A stretch of DNA of 64,000 nucleotides from Rhodobacter sp. (GTDB taxonomy: Bacteria > Pseudomonadota > Alphaproteobacteria > Rhodobacterales > Rhodobacteraceae): NCBI GenBank assembly GCA_020637515.1, contig JACKKG010000001.1:1084501-1148500 (forward strand), written 5' to 3'. Both the position numbers and the translations under genes were made by a program. The notes under the pieces were generated by a model that was given only the letters and a program-made list of their open reading frames with translations, was not told the DNA's origin and searched no databases. This document shows positions 16,790 to 24,539 of this stretch, piece by piece. Position 1 is the first letter of the stretch. Every line of letters begins with the position of its first letter.

Positions 16790-18355
16790 ACCGCCCCCCA
16801 TGCGGCGCAGGACGCGCCGTTCGAACCCGAGCGCAAGCTGGTAGAACGCGACCGACAGCAGGACGCTGACCAGGGCGACGGCCCAGATCATGCTGAAGTC
16901 CATGTAACCGCGCGACTGGTTCAGCAGATTGCCCAGCCCGCGCCCGGTCGCCAGCCATTCCGCGATCATCACCCCCAGCAGCGCGCGCGGCGCCGTCAGG
17001 CGCACCGCCGCCAGCGCCCAGGGGGCGGCGGCCGGAATGGCCACCAGTCGCAACTCGCGCCATGCCGTCGCGCCATAGGCGCGGGGCAATTCCAGCGCCG
17101 CGCGCGGCACCTGTGCCAGGCCCTGGGCGATCATGACATAGGCCGGAAAGAACGTGACCGAAACGGTGATCCACAAGGTCACCGCCGTTCCGCGCCCCAG
17201 GATCAGCACCAGTAGCGGCGTCAGGGCAACCAGCGGCATCGTCTGGGTCACCAGGGCGACGGGCAGGAACGCGCGGGTGAAACCGGGCGTCAACCGCGAG
17301 GACACGGCCAGCGCAAAGGCAAAGCCCAGCCCCGCCGCCATGCCGATCAGCGTGATCGGAAGGGTTTGCAGCAGCGCGCCCAGCAACCTTTGCTGTGCCT
17401 GCGCCGATTGCGCGGACAGGAACAGATAGTCGATCACGTCCCACGGCGTCTTGCCGATCATGCGCGGCACCTGCAACGCCCACAGGACGCCCCACCACAG
17501 CGCAAAAGGCAGCAGGATCGACGCGGCCATGACGGGCAGGTTGACGGACTCGCGCGGTTCGCTGGGCGGGGCGGCGGGGTTCAGGGTCACCGCGCGCGTC
17601 CGCCCCAGCATCCGCGCCGAGAGGACGGCGAAAAGCGCATAGCTGAGCCCGGCGATCGCCGTCGCCGTCAGGCCGATGCCCCACAGCCGTGACGGATCCC
17701 CGCGGCCCAGCGATCCCAGCAGATACGTGCCCAGGCCCCAGCGCCCTCCGCCGCCGAATTCGGCCAGGATCGCGCCCAGAACGGCGTTCGGCGCGGCCAC
17801 GCGAAACCCCGACAGGATCGCCGGAATGGCGCCCCGGATCTGCACGAAGCGCATCACCGCGGCCTTGCCGCCGCCATAGGCGCGGACCAGGTCGCCGGCG
17901 CGGCTGTCGAATTGCTGCAATCCGGTGACGGTGGCCTGCATCGTCACGAAATAGACGCCCAGGGCGGCCAGCACGATGCGCGGGGTCATGCCGTCCAGCG
18001 TCAGCGCCAGGATCGGTGCGATGGCGATCGGCGGCAGGGCAAAGATCGCGACGTTCAGCCCCCGCGCGATCCGGCCGGTGACCGGGGCCAGCACGAACAG
18101 CAGGCCGGCGGCGACGGCGACCGCGTTGCCGATCACGAACCCCACGCCCGAGGCGATCAGCGTCGCCCGGATGTGGGGCGGGTAATCGGCGCGATCCAGC
18201 CAATAGCGGTGCAGGATCTGCGACGGCGCCGGCAGGGCGCCGCCCGCGACCCAGCGCATCTGGCCGGCCAGTTCCCACAACGCCAGGACCGCCAGCAGCG
18301 GCCAGAGCGCGCGCAGCAAGGCCCCGAGGCGCCGGGCCCGGGTCTCAGTCGGCAT
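16787..18355 (-). CDS. ABC transporter permease with two fused BPD_transp domains
   Basis: A 522-residue membrane protein made of two consecutive binding-protein-dependent permease domains. Each ends in its own coupling-helix region: AAPNAVLGAILAEFGGGGRWG near residue 200 and TAPRALLGVMIAEWLATGRGLG near 465. Most nitrate/taurine/thiamine-precursor importers use a homodimer of about 260 residues, so this is an intragenic duplication or fusion with the halves now diverged. The ATG at 18355 lies within the end of the ATPase gene (11-base overlap). In-frame longer reading would run through that gene. It works with the ATPase and NMT1-type receptor encoded upstream. Confidence 0.85.
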   Translation of the reverse strand: MPTETRARRLGALLRALWPLLAVLALWELAGQMRWVAGGALPAPSQILHRYWLDRADYPPHIRATLIASGVGFVIGNAVAVAAGLLFVLAPVTGRIARGLNVAIFALPPIAIAPILALTLDGMTPRIVLAALGVYFVTMQATVTGLQQFDSRAGDLVRAYGGGKAAVMRFVQIRGAIPAILSGFRVAAPNAVLGAILAEFGGGGRWGLGTYLLGSLGRGDPSRLWGIGLTATAIAGLSYALFAVLSARMLGRTRAVTLNPAAPPSEPRESVNLPVMAASILLPFALWWGVLWALQVPRMIGKTPWDVIDYLFLSAQSAQAQQRLLGALLQTLPITLIGMAAGLGFAFALAVSSRLTPGFTRAFLPVALVTQTMPLVALTPLLVLILGRGTAVTLWITVSVTFFPAYVMIAQGLAQVPRAALELPRAYGATAWRELRLVAIPAAAPWALAAVRLTAPRALLGVMIAEWLATGRGLGNLLNQSRGYMDFSMIWAVALVSVLLSVAFYQLALGFERRVLRRMGGG

Positions 18356-19127
18356 GCTCGCCCCCGTGCAGAACGCCGGCGATCTGGTCGCACAGGTGGT
18401 GGAAGCGATCGTCCGAGAACAGCTCGGGCCCGCGGGGACGGCCAAAGGGCACGTCGATCAGCGCAACGATGCGGCCCGGCGCCGCGTGCATGACCGCGAC
18501 ACGGTCGGCCAGGAACACCGCCTCGTCGATCCCGTGCGTGACCAGCAGCGTCGTAACCCCGGTTTCCGCCCAGATGCGTTGCAATTCGATGTTCATCTGC
18601 CGGCGCAGGATCTGGTCCAGCGCGCCAAAAGGTTCGTCCAGGAACAGGATGCGCGGCTCCGTCACCAGCGACCGCGCGATGGCGACCCGCTGCCGCATCC
18701 CGCCGGACAGCTCGCCCGGCAGCGCATTCTCGCGGCCCTTCAGTCCCACCAGGTCGATCAACTCGCGGATCCGCCCGGCCTCGGGGCCCAGGGGGCGGCC
18801 CAGCACCTCGAGGGGCAACGCGACGTTCTGCGCCACCGTTCGCCAGGGCAACAGCGCCGCGTCCTGAAAGGCAACGCCCGTCAGGCCGGCGCGTGTCGCC
18901 TTTTCCGGCCCCATGTCGGCCATGCGGACGGTGCCCGAATCCAGCGACTCAAGCCCCAGCGCGGTGCGCAACACCGTCGATTTCCCGCACCCGGAAGGGC
19001 CGATCAGCGCGGTGAAACTGCCGAGCGGGCAGTCCAGGCTGACATCCCGCAGGGCCTCGACCGCCTTGCCGCGTCCGCGAAAGGTCTTGGACAGTTGGTC
19101 GAGGGTTATCCCCGCGGGTGCACTCAT
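18345..19127 (-). CDS. ABC transporter ATP-binding protein (nitrate/taurine/HMP type)
   Basis: A 260-residue ATPase with Walker A (GPSGCGKST, about residue 40), Q-loop (FQDAALLPW), signature (LSGGMRQRVAIARSL, about 140), Walker B (ILFLDEPFGALD) and the switch histidine (LVTHGIDEAV). The sequence class matches ThiZ/SsuB/TauB ATPases. The ATG at 19127 leaves a two-base gap after the receptor stop. It powers uptake through the fused permease downstream. Confidence 0.9.
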   Translation of the reverse strand: MSAPAGITLDQLSKTFRGRGKAVEALRDVSLDCPLGSFTALIGPSGCGKSTVLRTALGLESLDSGTVRMADMGPEKATRAGLTGVAFQDAALLPWRTVAQNVALPLEVLGRPLGPEAGRIRELIDLVGLKGRENALPGELSGGMRQRVAIARSLVTEPRILFLDEPFGALDQILRRQMNIELQRIWAETGVTTLLVTHGIDEAVFLADRVAVMHAAPGRIVALIDVPFGRPRGPELFSDDRFHHLCDQIAGVLHGGEHAD

Positions 19128-19129
19128 GG

Positions 19130-20101
19130 TCAGATTTCCTCGAGCAAGGTGGTGTCGAACATGTCGCGCGTGCCGTTGATGCCGACGGCGGCCAAGGCCC
19201 TGAGGTTGCCCTCGATCCCTTCTTCGGTCATCGCGAAAACGCCCGCCGGGCTTTCGATCAGCGGTTTCTGCGCGGTGTTGAAGAACACCTCGTTGTCGAT
19301 CTCGCGGCCGGTTCCGGCGAAATGCGTTTGCGCCCATTGCGGCGGATAGCGCGCGGGATCGACCAGGTTCTCGGTCCAGCCGCGACGGCTGGCGCGCAAC
19401 CAGGCGACCAGTTCGGCGCGTTTGGTGGCCAGCGTTTCCTCGGTCACCACGACGGTGTCGTTGTAGGTGGTGAAGCCAAAGTCATAGAGCAGGAAGGACA
19501 CCGCCTCGTGGCCCATCATCGAGATCGTGTAAGGCACGTTTGTCGTGAAATCGAGGCTGGCGTCGATCTCGCCGTTGACCAGGGGTGTCGGATCATAGGC
19601 GTAGGGCACGATATTGACCGATCCGCGGTCGATCCCGTTCATGGCCAGCACCGCCTCGACGCTGACAGTGTTGACCGGCGGCACCGCGATCGTCTTGCCG
19701 ACCATATCGGCGGGCGACAGGATCGGGTTCGACGCCAGCGAGACGATGCCAATGGGGTTCTTCTGGTATTGCGTGCCGATGATCTTGAACGGCGCGCCCT
19801 GTTCGGCGATCGCCTTGATGGTGGTGTCGGGGGTGGTGAGCGTCAGATCGGCACGGCCGGCGATGATGGTCGATTCCGGGATCACGTCGGGGCCGCCCGA
19901 CAGATAGGTCAGATCCAGCCCCTCGTCGGTGTAATAGCCCTGGTCGATGGCCAGGAAATAGCCCGAGAATTCGGCGTCGTTGATCCACGAGGCCTGCATC
20001 GTGAAGGGGGTCGTCGCCCGGGCGCGACGCGGCAGAAAGGGCAGGGCGCCCGCGGCGGCCCCGGTGGCCAGGAAAGAACGGCGGTTGAGAGCAAGTCGCA
20101 T
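19130..20101 (-). CDS. ABC transporter substrate-binding protein, NMT1/THI5-like
   Basis: A 323-residue periplasmic receptor. The N-terminus (LNRRSFLATGAAAGALPFLPRRARA) has a twin-arginine export signal, followed by the SsuA/THI5-like fold (WINDAEFSGYFLAIDQGYYTDEGLDL, GGPDVIPE and GKTIAVPP). THI5-like receptors include those for pyrimidine precursors of thiamin. The family also binds nitrate, sulfonates and riboflavin-related compounds. It is the first of the three transporter genes, after the folate-paralogue gene on the same strand. The substrate is inferred only from context. Confidence 0.85.
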   Translation of the reverse strand: MRLALNRRSFLATGAAAGALPFLPRRARATTPFTMQASWINDAEFSGYFLAIDQGYYTDEGLDLTYLSGGPDVIPESTIIAGRADLTLTTPDTTIKAIAEQGAPFKIIGTQYQKNPIGIVSLASNPILSPADMVGKTIAVPPVNTVSVEAVLAMNGIDRGSVNIVPYAYDPTPLVNGEIDASLDFTTNVPYTISMMGHEAVSFLLYDFGFTTYNDTVVVTEETLATKRAELVAWLRASRRGWTENLVDPARYPPQWAQTHFAGTGREIDNEVFFNTAQKPLIESPAGVFAMTEEGIEGNLRALAAVGINGTRDMFDTTLLEEI

Positions 20102-20146
20102 GTCAGATCCTTTGTGTTTCGGCGTTGGACGATGGGCGGACAGCGA

Positions 20147-20884
20147 TCAGGCGATTCCCTGGATGCGCTGAAGTTCCTGAAGCGGCGGCGTTTGCTCGAT
20201 CTGCTTGGGATCGAGCAGCGCCCATTTCACGCCCCGGGGCCGGCGGGCGGTGCGTTCGACCGTGTGCAGGCCGCTGGGGGTGGCGATGTAATCGACCAGA
20301 ATGTCGGTTTCCGAGGGGATCAGCTTTTCCTCGACCACCTGAACGTCATGCACCACCGCGACGACCGGCGTGTCCTCGTCCGCCAGGCCCAGATCGGTGA
20401 ACATCCCCCATTCCAGATCGAAGAACCCGTGCCCCTTGCCGAACCGCACCCCGTCGCGCGAGACCGCCGACGCGCCCGTCACCATGAAGTCGAACCGCCC
20501 GCGCGCGGCGATTTCCTCCAGCGTGATCGGGCGGCCGAAATGCTCCATCCCGTCCAGCCAGGCGGCATAGAGTTCGGCCCCCGGCGGCACCATGCCCGGT
20601 TCCATCAGCAGAAAGCCGCGATAGATGCCATAGGTGGACATCACAAAGGTCTTGCCCTCGGCGATCATGCGCCGGCGCAGGTCCACCAGGCAGTTGTCCG
20701 GCGTGATGAAGCTGTAGCCGGCCGATTGGTAGCGCGGCATCTGCACCAGGTGTTCGGTTGCGGTCTCGGACCCTTCGAAATCCGGGATCACTTCGGCAAA
20801 GTTCATGTGGAAGCGCGTGTCGGGGCGCGCGACATCATGAAGCTTTCCCCAAATTTGCTGGCGGATGATCTTGGATTTCGACAT
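20147..20884 (-). CDS. 5-formyltetrahydrofolate cyclo-ligase family protein (COG0212 paralogue)
   Basis: A 245-residue protein of the MTHFS fold. It begins MSKSKIIRQQIWGKL, with the expected basic N-terminal substrate loop, and carries the late motifs FGKGHGFFDLEWGMF and a VHDVQVVEEKLIPSETDILVDYIATPSG-like end block. It is longer than housekeeping cyclo-ligase (about 190-200). It resembles the COG0212 paralogue group, which comparative genomics has tied to thiamin metabolism. It heads an operon with a THI5-like importer and is divergent from an RpiR regulator. The start at 20884 was preferred to the in-frame ATG at 20935, which lies inside the operator. Confidence 0.78.
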   Translation of the reverse strand: MSKSKIIRQQIWGKLHDVARPDTRFHMNFAEVIPDFEGSETATEHLVQMPRYQSAGYSFITPDNCLVDLRRRMIAEGKTFVMSTYGIYRGFLLMEPGMVPPGAELYAAWLDGMEHFGRPITLEEIAARGRFDFMVTGASAVSRDGVRFGKGHGFFDLEWGMFTDLGLADEDTPVVAVVHDVQVVEEKLIPSETDILVDYIATPSGLHTVERTARRPRGVKWALLDPKQIEQTPPLQELQRIQGIA

Positions 20885-20906
20885 TATCGAGGAGCTCCGT
20901 TTCGTT

Positions 20907-20935
20907 GTTTCATAACGATGAAACAGGTGTTTCAT
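20907..20935. promoter_or_regulatory. Three helically phased half-sites (putative RpiR operator)
   Basis: GTTTCAT (20907-20913), ATGAAAC (20918-20924) and GTTTCAT (20929-20935) alternate in orientation, begin exactly 11 bases apart, and are each separated by four bases. They form two overlapping 7-4-7 inverted repeats in the 87-base divergent region between the cyclo-ligase paralogue and the RpiR gene. GAAA/TTTC arms are typical of RpiR-family sites. Confidence 0.7.
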
Positions 20936-20971
20936 TTAATCAAGCCATCTCGAAGGCCCGGCGACAGTTTT

Positions 20972-21820
20972 ATGGCAACACGTCTAACCCTCAGAATTCA
21001 GGAGAAAATCTCGCGCCTGACCGCCGCAGAGCAGAAACTTGCGGCGGTGCTGCTCGAGAATCAGGCGATGATTGAAACGCATACCGCGACCGAGCTGTCG
21101 GCCATGGCGGGGGTTTCAAAGGCGACGACGGCGCGGTTTTTCCGCAACCTCGGCTACACCGATTTCGAAGAGGCACGCACCCAGGCCCGCGAGGAACGCA
21201 ACAGGACCCAGCCCTATGTCTATGCCGCCACCCAGCCCGAAGGGGTCGCGCTGGGCCGGTCGATCGGCGACCACCTGAATCTGGAACTGGTCAATCTGAC
21301 GCGCACCTTCGAGGAAATGCGCCCCGACCTGCTGTCCGACGCCGCCCGGCTGCTGATCGACGCGCCCCGCGTCTGGATCCTGGGCCATGGACTCGAGGCC
21401 GGTATCGCCCGCTACGCGCGCACCCTGTTCGCCCGCCTGCGTCCGAATGTGCACCTGCTTGGGCAGGAACCGGGCGCCTGGGCCGAGGAACTGGCGATGA
21501 CCGGCCCCCGCGACGTGCTGATCTTGCTGACGCTGGAACCGCGCCCGCGCTTTCTGGCCGCGCTGACCGCCTACGCCCGCACGACCCGCATGAACGTCAT
21601 CACCTTCAGCGATCATCGCTATTACGCGCGCGCAAGGCGGTTCTCGACGCTGGTGATCGGCTGCCACGTCGCCAATTACGGCTTGGTGCCCAGCCACACG
21701 ACCTTCACCAGTCTGATGCGGCTGCTGGCCATCGCATTCGTCGCCGAGGCCGGCACCAGTGCCTTGCAGCGATTGTCGGTGATCGACGAGATCAACGAGG
21801 AAATCGACCTGTTCGATTGA
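20972..21820 (+). CDS. MurR/RpiR family transcriptional regulator
   Basis: A 282-residue regulator with an N-terminal HTH_6 domain (residues 1-77, including TATELSAMAGVSKATTARFFRNLGYTDF) and a C-terminal SIS domain (about 120-250) that normally senses a phosphosugar or related ligand. The SIS segment here has WILGHGLEAG and a threonine-rich end. It is divergent from the cyclo-ligase/ABC operon and very probably controls it and itself through the phased sites at 20907-20935. The ATG at 20972 was taken over an in-frame ATG at 20918 because the latter lies inside those sites. Confidence 0.85.
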   Translation: MATRLTLRIQEKISRLTAAEQKLAAVLLENQAMIETHTATELSAMAGVSKATTARFFRNLGYTDFEEARTQAREERNRTQPYVYAATQPEGVALGRSIGDHLNLELVNLTRTFEEMRPDLLSDAARLLIDAPRVWILGHGLEAGIARYARTLFARLRPNVHLLGQEPGAWAEELAMTGPRDVLILLTLEPRPRFLAALTAYARTTRMNVITFSDHRYYARARRFSTLVIGCHVANYGLVPSHTTFTSLMRLLAIAFVAEAGTSALQRLSVIDEINEEIDLFD

Positions 21821-22023
21821 CCGCGGCACGGCCGAATCCCGGGCGATCACCGTCCCGCGGGGGCGAACGGCGTGTCGCTTTGCGGAGGGTGCGCGGGATA
21901 CGGCCCATCCACCGGAAAACCGCCTCGGACGCCGATTTTCGGGCGTGTTCTCGCGACCGCGGGCAAAGCACGCTTGGTCGATCCGCGCCATCCAGGACAA
22001 GGCCACGAAAAAGACCGGCTGTT

Positions 22024-22383
22024 CCCGGCAAGACCGGCGCGCAGGTGGCGATTCCCGTCAGCCCGACCTTGCAAGCCGCGCGCGACAGCATCCCCCTGCA
22101 TGACGCCGCTCGCGTGCTGGCCAATGCGCAGGGTGCGGCATAGTCCTGGAATGAGGTTCCGACCGCCTGGAACCGCCTCAAGACGGCGACGGAAGGTCGA
22201 GGGCTGATCGCGCCGGGCCTCGACAAACGGCGCATCGCGGACCTGTTGGAGCAGAAGTCGCCCTCCTTGGCGCGGCACTATTCGCGGTCAGAGAACGGTG
22301 CCGACAAGAACCGCGAGACGATGGCGAGGCTGGAAAATGCGAATGCGAGACGCGCGAGGACTGTCAAACCCGACCCGACCTAG
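22024..22383 (+). pseudogene. Tyrosine recombinase/integrase remnant, C-terminal part
   Basis: One frame reads PGKTGAQVAIPVSPTLQAA, then ANAQGAA, a TAG at 22141-22143, then SWNEVPTAWNRLK, LIAPGL, DKRRIADLLEQKSPSLARHYS and a K/R-rich tail ending at 22383. These blocks match the end of alphaproteobacterial phage-type integrases, including the catalytic tyrosine of HYS. Two lesions are clear: an in-frame amber stop where Trp is expected, and loss of the HxxR-containing stretch between GL and DKRR (about 18 residues). The 200 bases before it (21821-22023) give no coherent frame and are probably its decayed 5' part. It ends 44 bases from the 3' end of tRNA-Phe. Confidence 0.75.
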
Positions 22384-22427
22384 GATCAGAAACGACCTCA
22401 ACTCCCAAACCATCCTGGCTTGTCAAA

Positions 22428-22502
22428 TGGTGCCCGGGGGCGGAATCGAACCACCGACACGAGGATTTTCAATCCACTGCTCTACCCCTGAGCTACCCGG
22501 GC
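22428..22502 (-). tRNA. tRNA-Phe (GAA)
   Basis: Read on the minus strand the gene runs from GCCCGGG to CCCGGGC-A with CCA encoded (22430-22428). The D arm is GCTC/GAGC, the anticodon loop TTGAAAA gives GAA, and the T arm is GGTGG-TTCGATT-CCGCC. The anticodon stem GTGGA/TCCTC contains one U-U mismatch. Its 3' end faces the integrase remnant, the usual arrangement for elements that insert at tRNA genes. Confidence 0.93.
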
Positions 22503-22645
22503 ACGGGTGAAAGCGAGGCTTTCGGGTGGGCGTGTCTTAGGCGAGCGCGCGGGCGGTGTCCAGAGGGAAATTCGCCCCCGCGATCAGGTTGCGGGGGTGT
22601 TCCAGACCTGCGATATTGCACAGGTTCACCGTCACGGGGCACCCC

Positions 22646-23563
22646 ATGCGTCCGATCCGCGGAATCCTGTACAAACTGATCGCGGTGACGGCCTTCATCG
22701 TGATGTCGAGCATGGTCAAGGCCGTGTCGGGAACCATCCCGCCGGGCGAGGCGGTGTTCTTCCGTTCGGCCTTTGCCCTGCCGGTCATCCTGGGCTGGCT
22801 GCTCTATCAGGGGGACCTGCGCACGGGGCTGAAGACCCGTCGCCCGATCAGTCATTTCTGGCGCGGTTTCATCGGCACCTGCGCGATGGGCATGGGCTTT
22901 GCCGCGCTGGCGTTCCTGCCGCTGCCCGAGGTCACGGCGATCGGCTACGCAGCGCCCCTGCTGGTGGTGGTGTTCGCCGCGATCTTTCTGGGCGAAGAGG
23001 TGCGGATGTTCCGTTTCACCGCGGTCCTGGTCGGGTTGGCGGGGGTGACGATCGTGCTGGCGCCCAGCCTGACCATCGGCGCCAGCCTGGACCACGCGCA
23101 GGCACTGGGGGCCATGCTGGCACTGATGGGTGCGGTCTGCGCGGCGCTGGCCCAGGTGACGGTGCGCCGGCTCATCGCCACGGAAAAGACCGCGACCATC
23201 GTGTTCTGGTTTTCGGTGACGGCGACCGGGCTGTCGCTGTTCACCATCCCCTATGGCTGGGTGCTGCCATCGGCGCCCCAATTGGCGATCCTGGTGCTGA
23301 CGGGCCTGGTCGGCGGCGTTGGCCAGATCTTCCTGACATCGAGTTACCGCGAGGCCGACGCCTCGCTGGTGGCGCCGTTCGACTATGCCTCGATCCTGTT
23401 GGCGTTGGCGATCGGCTACTGGGTGTTCGACGAGGTGCCCAGCCTGACGATGCTGACGGGCGCCAGCATCGTTGTCGCGGCGGGGATCCTGATCATCTGG
23501 CGCGAGCGGCAACTGGGGCTGGAACGCTCGCGCCAGCGCAAGGCGATGACGCCGCAGGGCTAG
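22646..23563 (+). CDS. DMT superfamily (EamA) transporter
   Basis: A 305-residue protein with ten hydrophobic segments arranged as two EamA repeats (about residues 5-140 and 150-290). The typical IGYAAPLLVVVFAAIFLGEEV and FDYASILLALAIGYWVFDEVP blocks end each repeat. These proteins export or exchange small metabolites such as amino acids or S-adenosylmethionine. The ATG at 22646 begins with the usual basic MRPIRGILYKLI; an earlier in-frame ATG at 22556 adds a non-hydrophobic leader. It stands alone next to tRNA-Phe and converges with the next gene. Confidence 0.85.
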   Translation: MRPIRGILYKLIAVTAFIVMSSMVKAVSGTIPPGEAVFFRSAFALPVILGWLLYQGDLRTGLKTRRPISHFWRGFIGTCAMGMGFAALAFLPLPEVTAIGYAAPLLVVVFAAIFLGEEVRMFRFTAVLVGLAGVTIVLAPSLTIGASLDHAQALGAMLALMGAVCAALAQVTVRRLIATEKTATIVFWFSVTATGLSLFTIPYGWVLPSAPQLAILVLTGLVGGVGQIFLTSSYREADASLVAPFDYASILLALAIGYWVFDEVPSLTMLTGASIVVAAGILIIWRERQLGLERSRQRKAMTPQG

Positions 23564-23565
23564 GT

Positions 23566-23577
23566 GGCGCGCGCGCC
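23566..23577. terminator. GGCGCGCGCGCC palindrome at a convergent junction
   Basis: A perfect 12-bp palindrome fills the 16-base gap between the stops of the DMT transporter (23563) and the minus-strand nitronate monooxygenase-like gene (23580). The identical 12-mer occurs at the convergent junction 46096-46107. It may be part of a recurrent bidirectional end signal, though there is no loop room for a classical hairpin. Confidence 0.35.
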
Positions 23578-23579
23578 GT

Positions 23580-24539
23580 TCAGACCGGCCGCGCCAGCAA
23601 AGCCCGGGCCTCGGCGGTGATCCGCGCGACGATCTGGCCGGCGGGTTCGATGGCGTCGATCAAGCCCGCCGCCTCGCCGAACCAGACGCCGGTGTTCTGC
23701 GCATCGCCCGCGGCAAAGGCCTGACGGTATTTCGGCCCCTCGGTGGCGACGGCGGCGCGCAGGGCGGCTTCGTGGCCATGCCAGCGGTCGGTAAACGCGT
23801 TCTGGCGGATGCGCGCCGTGAACCCCGGGGGCCAGGCGATCTGGCGCGCGATATCGGCCACCTCGGTGCGCAGGGTGCCGTCGCCCGGGGTCTCCAGGAT
23901 GGCGGCGTGATGCGCGGGCGCGACCAGCGCCTCGGTCGAGGCCCAAAGGCGCGTGCCCAGCATCACCCCGTCCGCCCCCAGCAGGATCGATGCGGCCAGC
24001 CCGCGCCCGTCGGCGATGCCGCCCGCCGCGACCAGCGGCGTGTCAGGGGCGTGCGCGGCCAGATGGTCCGCGACCTCGGGGACCAGGCTGAGCGTGCCGC
24101 GCGTGCGGCCGTGGCCGCCGGCCTCGGCGCCCTGGGCAACGATGACATCCGCGCCGACCTCGACCGCGTCCATGACATGGCCCAGGTCCTGGCATTGGCA
24201 GATCAGGCGTGCGCCGGATGCGCGAATCTCGTCGGCAAAGGGGCGCGGGTCACCAAAGGACAGCATCACGGCGGCGGGTTTCCGGCGCAACGATTCGGTC
24301 AGCAGGTGCGGCGACTTGCGCAGGGCCCAGGTGATGAACCCGACGCCGACGCGCGCATCGCCCGCCTGCGTGAACTGCTCGGCCAGCCATGTGTCGTCGC
24401 CATAGCCCCCGCCGATCAGCCCCAGCCCGCCCGCGCGGCTGACCGCCGCCGCCAGCGCCCCTCCCGCGGCAAAGGCCATGGGCGCCGACAGCACGGGAAG
24501 GCGCAGCGACAGCGCCCGGGTCAGCCGGGTGTCCATCAC
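23580..24539 (-). CDS. Nitronate monooxygenase family protein
   Basis: A 319-residue FMN-binding TIM barrel of the NPD/nitronate monooxygenase family. It starts LPVLSAPMAFAAGGALAAAVSRAGGLGLIGGGYG and contains the flavin-phosphate-binding QGAEAGGHGR (near residue 135) and AAGGIADGRGLAASILLGADGVMLGTR (near 165-190). Members oxidise alkyl nitronates such as propionate-3-nitronate or act as enoyl reductase-like flavoenzymes. The start overlaps the stop of the HerA-like gene upstream (ATGA), so the two are likely cotranscribed, though no shared function is obvious. Confidence 0.85.
   Translation of the reverse strand: MMDTRLTRALSLRLPVLSAPMAFAAGGALAAAVSRAGGLGLIGGGYGDDTWLAEQFTQAGDARVGVGFITWALRKSPHLLTESLRRKPAAVMLSFGDPRPFADEIRASGARLICQCQDLGHVMDAVEVGADVIVAQGAEAGGHGRTRGTLSLVPEVADHLAAHAPDTPLVAAGGIADGRGLAASILLGADGVMLGTRLWASTEALVAPAHHAAILETPGDGTLRTEVADIARQIAWPPGFTARIRQNAFTDRWHGHEAALRAAVATEGPKYRQAFAAGDAQNTGVWFGEAAGLIDAIEPAGQIVARITAEARALLARPV

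Noticed and set aside
19118..20971. A 900-residue plus-strand reading that includes the RpiR gene
   Set aside because: The first 600 residues are antisense to the receptor and cyclo-ligase genes and lack any domain; the regulator starts at 20972.
22298..22510. A plus-strand ORF ending with GIEPPTRGFSIHCSTPELPGHG
   Set aside because: This peptide is the usual artefact of reading a tRNA gene on the opposite strand; the tRNA-Phe explains the sequence.
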